Shown one piece after another: positions 6,303-11,386 of a DNA stretch of 17,408 nucleotides (its first letter is position 1; each line of letters opens with the position of its first letter). The stretch spans positions 1 to 17,408 of the forward strand of contig VGYW01000159.1 of NCBI GenBank assembly GCA_016872875.1. The letters are read 5' to 3'. The position numbers were made by a program, and so were the translations under genes. The notes beneath the pieces were generated by a model that was not told where the DNA came from, did not search any database, and saw only the letters and a program-made list of their open reading frames with translations. Source of the DNA: Planctomycetota bacterium. GTDB taxonomy: Bacteria > Planctomycetota > PUPC01 > DSUN01.

Positions 6303-6373
6303 TCTGCCCTGGCCGCACAGCGGCACGACCGTTTGCACCTGGCTTCACACGCTTCGTGTGCGGACTGGGCAGA
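6303..6373. repeat. Imperfect inverted repeat between convergent genes
   Basis: The arms TCTGCCC-tgg-CCGCACA (6303-6319) and TGTGCGG-act-GGGCAGA (6357-6373) pair at 14 of 17 positions. An alternative small hairpin, CACACG-ctt-CGTGTG (6346-6360), overlaps the right arm. Lying between two converging genes, it may act as a bidirectional terminator, though no T-tracts are present. Confidence 0.45.
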
Positions 6374-6426
6374 TGGGACGTAACGCACACCACTTGGCCG
6401 GGGAGGCCTTCTCTTTCCTCACATCC

Positions 6427-7887
6427 TTAGCGGAAGCAGGACCGTCGGGCGGCAGCGAAATGCTCTCTGTGTTTGACGGCGTAGAGCTGGAGGAGTTTCT
6501 CGGTGTTCTCTTCCCGACTATAGAACTCCTTCTCGTATCGTTCGCGCAGTCGCTCCAGTCGGTCGGCGATGCGGGCCAACTGCTTCTGTCGAGTTTCGCG
6601 GGAAGGCGAGGGGCCTTGCTTGCCGAAGAGAGCGTTTGTCTGCCGGAGAAACCGCGCGGCGCTCGTCGCGCCGACCTCCTCGAGGGCAGTCACGGTCTGG
6701 CCCGCGTAGTCGCCTGAGGAGTTGAAGTAGAACTGGGGGTAGCCGCCATTGTTGACCTCATCGGTGAAGAACCGGACAAGCAGGTAGTTGCGCACGGGCG
6801 CGGGGAGAGCCGTCAAGTCGTCTTGGGCTTCCTCGAGGCGGTCGAAGACGAAGCCATGCACGTCGGGAAGACCGTGGAGCGCAGCCAACGCCTTGGCGGC
6901 CCGTTCGACGACCTCGCTGTCCTTCCATTCAAGGGCTTCATGGATCAGCTTCGGCGCCTGCGGGTGCCGGAGCCGCGCCAGGGCGACGAGCAGCCCGCCG
7001 TAGCAGTAGTTGGCGGGATACTGCTGGGCTTTGGGCCGCAGCTCCGCGAGCAGCGGCAGGAGCTTGGATTCCGGAATGGCCGCCCCTGCCTTGTTGAGGT
7101 GGTCAATGATGTGGTGCAGCTCGTGATTGCCAGCACTCCAGTAAGGCGCACTGAGGAGGATGGGGATGGCTCGTTCCCTGTCTATCGCGAGGAGGCATTC
7201 CGGCGCCCTGCCGCTCACCGAGTTGTCAAAGCGAGCCAGGAGCGGGACGATGGTCTCGAAGGCCGCCGCGAGGAATTCCGGGTGCTGCCGCCTCTCCTTC
7301 AGCCCCTCCAGGAGGCCCATCATCGCGTAGCTGCGCACGAAGTCGTCGTCATCGGTCAGTGCTGCCCTCACTGAGACAATGGCCTCGCGCGTGCCGATCC
7401 TGGCCAAGGTCCTGGCGACCTGTTTGCGGAGCCCCGCGTCCCTATCCCAAACCAGGCGGGCCAGGGGCGGAACGAGCTCCGGCGAGGGGAACTCCTGGAG
7501 CACCTCCAGCACGACATCGCAGGGGGTCAGCACGAGCGGGTCCCCGCCGCGGTCGAACCTGAACCTGGGGTCGTGGAGGGCCTCCATCAGTTCCGGCACG
7601 ACGCGTCCGCCGTGACGGAGCAGCCGCAGCCGGGCACGGTTCCACCGGCGCTCCTCGAGAAGGTCCTCCACGCACTGGCGCAGTTGGCTGTCCGTCAATT
7701 CCTCAGCTTCGACCGCCGCCTTCTCGCCGTCCATGGCACCCACCATGCGCAGCCACGCCTTGGGCTTGCGCACCGCTTCGCGGAAGCCCATGTGGCGCGA
7801 GGCGGAGCGGCGGCGCCACCACCAGCGGATCAGTTCGACCGCGGCTACTGCCAGAATGCCCAGGAGAGCGATGACAAGGGAACGCAC
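6427..7887 (-). CDS. Membrane-anchored HEAT-repeat protein with DUF4375 (DMP19-like) domain
   Basis: The 486-aa product begins with one membrane helix (SLVIALLGILAVAAVELI) followed by a basic WWWRRR stop, so the bulk should face the cytoplasm. Residues about 75-340 are helical HEAT-like repeats (VPPLARLVWDRDAGLRKQVA, LLALAELRP-type units). Residues about 355-475 carry the DUF4375 signature, LPAPVRNYLLVRFFTDEVNN followed by GGYPQFYFNSSGDYAGQT. HEAT repeats mediate protein contacts; DUF4375 has no assigned catalytic role. The start is GTG at 7887, with GGGAG nine bases upstream. A promoter-like pair lies about 160 bp before it. Just upstream is a duplicated piece of the GH172 gene end. The gene converges on the gene at 5242. 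Confidence 0.88.
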   Translation of the reverse strand: MRSLVIALLGILAVAAVELIRWWWRRRSASRHMGFREAVRKPKAWLRMVGAMDGEKAAVEAEELTDSQLRQCVEDLLEERRWNRARLRLLRHGGRVVPELMEALHDPRFRFDRGGDPLVLTPCDVVLEVLQEFPSPELVPPLARLVWDRDAGLRKQVARTLARIGTREAIVSVRAALTDDDDFVRSYAMMGLLEGLKERRQHPEFLAAAFETIVPLLARFDNSVSGRAPECLLAIDRERAIPILLSAPYWSAGNHELHHIIDHLNKAGAAIPESKLLPLLAELRPKAQQYPANYCYGGLLVALARLRHPQAPKLIHEALEWKDSEVVERAAKALAALHGLPDVHGFVFDRLEEAQDDLTALPAPVRNYLLVRFFTDEVNNGGYPQFYFNSSGDYAGQTVTALEEVGATSAARFLRQTNALFGKQGPSPSRETRQKQLARIADRLERLRERYEKEFYSREENTEKLLQLYAVKHREHFAAARRSCFR

Positions 7888-7906
7888 AGCGCTTGGCTCC
7901 CGTCAC

Positions 7907-7969
7907 TCGGGGCTTCGGGCGAACTTGAGGGCCTTGTCGGGGTCGCCGAGGCGGAGGGCGAAGGCCCAG
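7907..7969 (-). repeat. Duplicated 3' end of the GH172 gene
   Basis: These 63 bases match 8716-8778 with one mismatch and in the same orientation. On the minus strand they read WAFALRLGDPDKALKFARSP, the last residues of the glycosidase, followed here by its own stop (GAG TGA). Similarity ends abruptly at the TGG codon and just after the SP codons. It is either the tail of a lost paralogue or the scar of an insertion or duplication of the 746 bp between the two copies. Confidence 0.9.
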
Positions 7970-7986
7970 TGATTCCAGGGGACACC

Positions 7987-8277
7987 TTACTCGATTTCGC
8001 TCCCTTCGGCAGGGTCCCGGCTGCCGGCTTCCATCTCGCCGGCCGGGTGGACCATAGGCGTCTCATCTCTGTTTGTCAAGGACTTTTCGAGTTCGCTCTG
8101 GCGCCGGGCCTCGGCGCGGCGAGCGGCTGAGGCGGCGCCGCATCTCGGCGGGCGAGATGCCGCCTTCGGCCCTCTGGCGGGCACGGGAGCGCTCGATGAT
8201 GGCGATGCGCCCATCATATCGCCCTGCAAGCATCGCGTCAAGTGAGGGCAGCGGCCGTGGGTCGCGGCTCCGCCCAT
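7987..8277 (-). pseudogene. Possible frameshifted small ORF
   Basis: One minus frame gives LPSLDAMLAGRYDGRIAIIE followed by RSRARQRAEGGISPAEMRRR, charged helical text that looks like real protein. Near 8130-8150 the protein-like text moves to another frame (AEARRQSELEKSLTNRDETP) and ends with a stop at 7987-7989. This suggests a small gene with a one- or two-base frameshift, of unknown family. Against it, a good promoter pattern sits inside (8051-8079), no clear ribosome site is present, and the upstream end fades into repeat DNA. Confidence 0.3.
8051..8079 (-). promoter_or_regulatory. Sigma70-like promoter for the HEAT/DUF4375 gene
   Basis: On the minus strand, TTGACA (8079-8074) and TATGGT (8056-8051) are 17 bp apart. 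Transcription would start near 8044 and give a leader of about 155 nt that passes through the duplicated 63-bp GH172 tail before the GTG start at 7887. Confidence 0.5.
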
Positions 8278-8343
8278 GCTGGATCACGCCCCGCGGCGGG
8301 GGCGAGGCTGAGCGAGAATGGCGGGAAGGCCCAAGAGCCGCCC

Positions 8344-8640
8344 GAATCGCCAAAGCGCCCATACTGGGTCAAGTGACCGCGCGCGGTTGACCCAGTATGG
8401 GAAAAACCGCCAGGGATGCGTCCGGATCGCCAAAACGCCCATAGTGGGTCAAACACCTGTGTCGCGCAGTTGATACAGTATGGCGGGACCGCCACGGAAG
8501 CCGCCGGATGGCCAAAGCGCCCATAGTGGGTCAAACACCTGTGTCGCGCTGTTGATACAGTATGGCAGGGCCGCTCCGGATGCCCCCGGATCGCCAAAGC
8601 GCCCATAGTGGGTCAAGTGCCAGGGACGCGGAGTTGAACC
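8344..8640. repeat. Four-unit hairpin array, 80-82 bp period
   Basis: Four units start with ATCGCCAAA or a close variant at 8346, 8426, 8508 and 8590. Each contains CCCATAGTGGGTCAA or CCCATACTGGGTCAA (8358-8372, 8438-8452, 8520-8534, 8602-8616). A mirrored half follows: TTGACCCAGTATGGG in unit 1 (8387-8401), forming a perfect 15-bp stem, and TTGATACAGTATGGC in units 2 and 3 (8470-8484, 8552-8566), where pairing is imperfect. Unit 4 is degenerate. Spacings of 80, 82 and 82 are not multiples of three, so the array is not a protein repeat. The regions between the boxes are also similar from unit to unit, unlike CRISPR spacers. It lies downstream of the GH172 gene. Confidence 0.9.
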
Positions 8641-8708
8641 GGTGGGTGGCACCCTCAAGCCTCCTCGCTCTGGGCCAAGCCCCCGGCGTTACGTTGCTCT
8701 TGCAGAGG

Positions 8709-11255
8709 TCAAGGGTCGGGGCTGCGGGCGAACTTGAGGGCCTTGTCGGGGTCGCCGAGGCGGAGGGCGAAGGCCCAGGCGCCGCCCCAGTTGGCACACT
8801 TGACGAGGAGCTTGTTCCAGCCCTTCCTGAGCCTGGCGGTGCAGTGGAACTGGTCGGCCCAGGCGTGGCTCCAGGTGTTCTGGTCGAAGGCGACCTCGCC
8901 GTTGACCCAGAGCTTGAGGCCGTCGTCCTTCGTGATGAAGATGGCGACGGGGCGGTCGTCGGGGCTGTGGACGTATGTGAGGCCGTAGGCGGCCTGCCAG
9001 TCGCCGCCGCCGAGGCCGACGTGTTCGGCCTTGACCTCGCGCCAGCGGACCTCGCGCCCCTGCGGCAGGCGATAGGCCGCCGCCAGGTCCTGGTTCTTCT
9101 CGGGCTCGTGGGCTTGCTGCCAGCCGCCGTCCTTGGGGCAGGGCCAGTTGCCGACGACTGACCACTGGTTGATGAAGCGGGAGCTGGGACGCAGTTGGAC
9201 GGCGACGAGGGCGATTGCGAGGTCGGCTGGGTCGGCACCCTCCGCCGGAGTCGCGAGCTGTGGAGCAGGCATCCTGCCTGCTGGCAGGCGGGACGCCTGC
9301 CCCACCTTGAGCGTCAGCTTGTGCTCGCCGCCGGCGAGCCGCACCGGACCAGGAAACTCGGTGGGGAACCACGGGGTGAAGGCCGGCCGCTGCGCCTTCA
9401 CCTCGCCCAACTGCTTGCCATCCAGCGACACGCCGACCGTAGCGTAGTCAGGCCCGCCGGAGAGGAAGAGCACGACCTTGAAGGTGTCCTCGCCCGGCAC
9501 CTTGATGGGCACCGAGACCTCATCTCCCGCTCGGCCTCGGCCGCAGAGCACCTTGTCGGTCGTCTCGTACTCGGGGTCCAGCTCGGAGATGGCCGTCGGG
9601 GCCAGGGGCTTGCCCTGAATCTCTGGGGCCGCTGCCGGCTCGCAGCAGAGCCACTTCGGGGCGGGGGGCAGCGGCGTCCTGGGCAGCCGCTGGGCCAGGG
9701 GCGGCAGCGGCGGCTGGGTCGTGGGCTTGTCGAGATAGTAGTAGGCAACCGAGGCGTAACGTGTCGGGCATTCGCTAACTCCGCCGTGCTCGAGGTCAAC
9801 GCGGATGCTCTTGGTGAAGCTGATGAAGTCGAGCACGTGCCATCTGTAGGCGCAGACGCGGCCGATGCCCCAGTCGAGGAAGGTCAGGCCGCCCAGGGGC
9901 CGGGCCATCGCGGCCTTGTCGGGCGCGTTCCAGAAGTAGGCCCCGTTGAAGTAGTCCTCGGTGCCGGTGCCCAGCCAGCGGCTCGGCCACTTCTCGCCGT
10001 CAACGTAGATCTTCTCGTCGCCCTCCAGGAAGAAGATGCCCGAGGCTCCGCGGGTGTTCTGCATCGTGACGTTCGTGCCGACGAACTTGCCGCGGCCGGC
10101 GAGGTCGAGGATGCGGTAGTCCTCGCTGATGGGCACGTCGGGGTTCTCGACGTAGCGGGCGTGGAAGTAGCCGGCGCCGGCCGGCTGAGACCCAAGGAAA
10201 GCGCCCAGCTTGAGGGCCTGGACCTGGACGGGCTGGGGGGACTCGTTGCGCAGTGTGACGATGGCGAGCTTTCGGAAGGGCATGGGCCAGTAGGAGTAGT
10301 AGCCCTCGTCGGTCATCCCGCAGGGCAGGCTCTTGAACCGCCTGTCGCCGCAGCCGCTCCCGAAGAAGTCGCCGAGGGGCGAGCGCACGCAGGCGTTTGC
10401 CTCGTCCTCGAAGGCGATCTCGAGGACGACGCTGCGGAGCGTCTTCGGGGTGGGCTGTGCGAGCTTGACGGAGAGGGTGGAGAGCATCCCCTCGCCTTTG
10501 CAGCGGAGCTGGTTTGAGGCGCCGGGCGCGAGCGTGAACGCGCCGGTCTGCTGGAACTCCTGGCCTTTGGTGGTGCCCGGCCGCTGGCCGACCTTTGCCC
10601 ATTGCGCGGCGGCCTCGCCAATCGCCTTGCGGTGCTTCTGGGCAAGCTCCAGGCTGAAGCTCTCCAACTGGGTGCCCGGGGGGAGCTTGTGGTAGTTGAC
10701 GTGGTAGAACATCACGTTGCGGCCGACGATCTTGAGGTGCTTGGCGAATGGGATGGGGACGTAGCAGAGGTTGCACGGCCCCTCGCCGCCGCCTCGGCCG
10801 CTCTCGAAGGTCACGGACAGCGGGGGCACGAAGGGCCACTGGCTGCCCCCGGCGCCGAAGAGCTCGGACATCGAGAGGTCGAGGCGGGGGGCCGCCTCGC
10901 CGTCGAAGTAGAAGCGCAGGCGGCAGTCCTTCGACATCTGCATGCCCACGACCCCCGTGCTCCAGAGGCGGTAGACCACGCCCGGCCCGTCGGTGTCGGT
11001 GAGCACCTGGTCGCCGTTGGGCTCCACGCGGAGGAAGTTGCCCGCATCGGCGTTGATGTTCTTGCGGCTGTAGCTCGAGTCCTGATAGGCGGGCCAGTCG
11101 GCCAGCAGCGGCAACTGGTCGAAGCCCAACAGGGCATCGAAGCCAATCGGCGGCCCGTCGGCGCCCGCCGCCCCCGCGGCGGCGCCCAGGGGCGCCAGCA
11201 GAGCAGCACCGAACCCCGCGACAGACACGAGACGCCACAGAGCGCATCTTTCCAT
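8709..11255 (-). CDS. Secreted DUF2961/GH172-family glycoside hydrolase with C-terminal sandwich domains
   Basis: The 848-aa protein carries a signal peptide (LVSVAGFGAALLAPLGAAAG). A DUF2961 region of about residues 38-500 follows: LPLLADWPAYQDSSYSRKN at the start, GPGVVYRLWSTGVVGMQM, LEGDEKIYVDGE and GTGTEDYFNGAYFW. E433 in GTGTEDYF and the acidic EGDE motif correspond to the region of the catalytic glutamates in GH172, whose characterised members act on fructofuranoside or D-arabinofuranoside linkages. The substrate here is unknown. Residues about 590-848 look like two beta-sandwich (NPCBM/PA14-like) domains. Between them a palindromic element encodes VGQASRLPAGRMPAPQ in frame (residues 651-666). 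AAGGAG stands 5 nt before the ATG at 11255. The gene is divergent from the one at 11387. Confidence 0.9.
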   Translation of the reverse strand: MERCALWRLVSVAGFGAALLAPLGAAAGAAGADGPPIGFDALLGFDQLPLLADWPAYQDSSYSRKNINADAGNFLRVEPNGDQVLTDTDGPGVVYRLWSTGVVGMQMSKDCRLRFYFDGEAAPRLDLSMSELFGAGGSQWPFVPPLSVTFESGRGGGEGPCNLCYVPIPFAKHLKIVGRNVMFYHVNYHKLPPGTQLESFSLELAQKHRKAIGEAAAQWAKVGQRPGTTKGQEFQQTGAFTLAPGASNQLRCKGEGMLSTLSVKLAQPTPKTLRSVVLEIAFEDEANACVRSPLGDFFGSGCGDRRFKSLPCGMTDEGYYSYWPMPFRKLAIVTLRNESPQPVQVQALKLGAFLGSQPAGAGYFHARYVENPDVPISEDYRILDLAGRGKFVGTNVTMQNTRGASGIFFLEGDEKIYVDGEKWPSRWLGTGTEDYFNGAYFWNAPDKAAMARPLGGLTFLDWGIGRVCAYRWHVLDFISFTKSIRVDLEHGGVSECPTRYASVAYYYLDKPTTQPPLPPLAQRLPRTPLPPAPKWLCCEPAAAPEIQGKPLAPTAISELDPEYETTDKVLCGRGRAGDEVSVPIKVPGEDTFKVVLFLSGGPDYATVGVSLDGKQLGEVKAQRPAFTPWFPTEFPGPVRLAGGEHKLTLKVGQASRLPAGRMPAPQLATPAEGADPADLAIALVAVQLRPSSRFINQWSVVGNWPCPKDGGWQQAHEPEKNQDLAAAYRLPQGREVRWREVKAEHVGLGGGDWQAAYGLTYVHSPDDRPVAIFITKDDGLKLWVNGEVAFDQNTWSHAWADQFHCTARLRKGWNKLLVKCANWGGAWAFALRLGDPDKALKFARSPDP
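9260..9305. repeat. Palindromic element in frame within the GH172 gene
   Basis: These 46 bp are quasi-palindromic as a whole (GTGGAGCAGG...CCTGCCCCAC). They consist of two halves, GCAGGCATCCTGCCTGC (9265-9281) and GGCAGGCGGGACGCCTGCC (9283-9301), each of which is a hairpin. The element adds about 15 residues between two predicted C-terminal domains without breaking the frame. Its architecture matches the elements at 1213, 12176 and 12538. Confidence 0.88.
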
Positions 11256-11338
11256 CTCTGCTCCTTCGCTCGCGTGATGGCACTGGAGGGGCGGACCAGC
11301 AGAGCATACACTTTTCGAGGTTCCAAGACCAGCGCGGC

Positions 11339-11367
11339 TTGACGCCTGGGCGTGGCGCGGCTAGAAT
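11339..11367 (+). promoter_or_regulatory. Sigma70-like promoter for the large secreted protein
   Basis: TTGACG (11339-11344) and TAGAAT (11362-11367) are separated by exactly 17 bp. The predicted transcript starts near 11374, giving a very short leader before ATG 11387 that keeps only part of the GGGAGG ribosome site (11371-11376). Confidence 0.6.
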
Positions 11368-11386
11368 CCGGGGAGGAATGACACCG

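Noticed and set aside
4987..6341. Shared 13-mer CCGTTTGCACCTG near 4987 and 6329
   Set aside because: One or two 13-base matches are expected by chance in a window of this size, and the flanks do not align.
8344..8640. CRISPR array
   Set aside because: The period is about 82 bp, the regions between the conserved boxes are themselves similar between units, only four units exist, and no cas gene is near.
8344..8640. Coding repeat (minus-strand peptides such as THYGRFGDPG)
   Set aside because: Unit spacings of 80 and 82 bp are not multiples of three, so the repeated peptide falls in different frames and no protein could carry the repeat.
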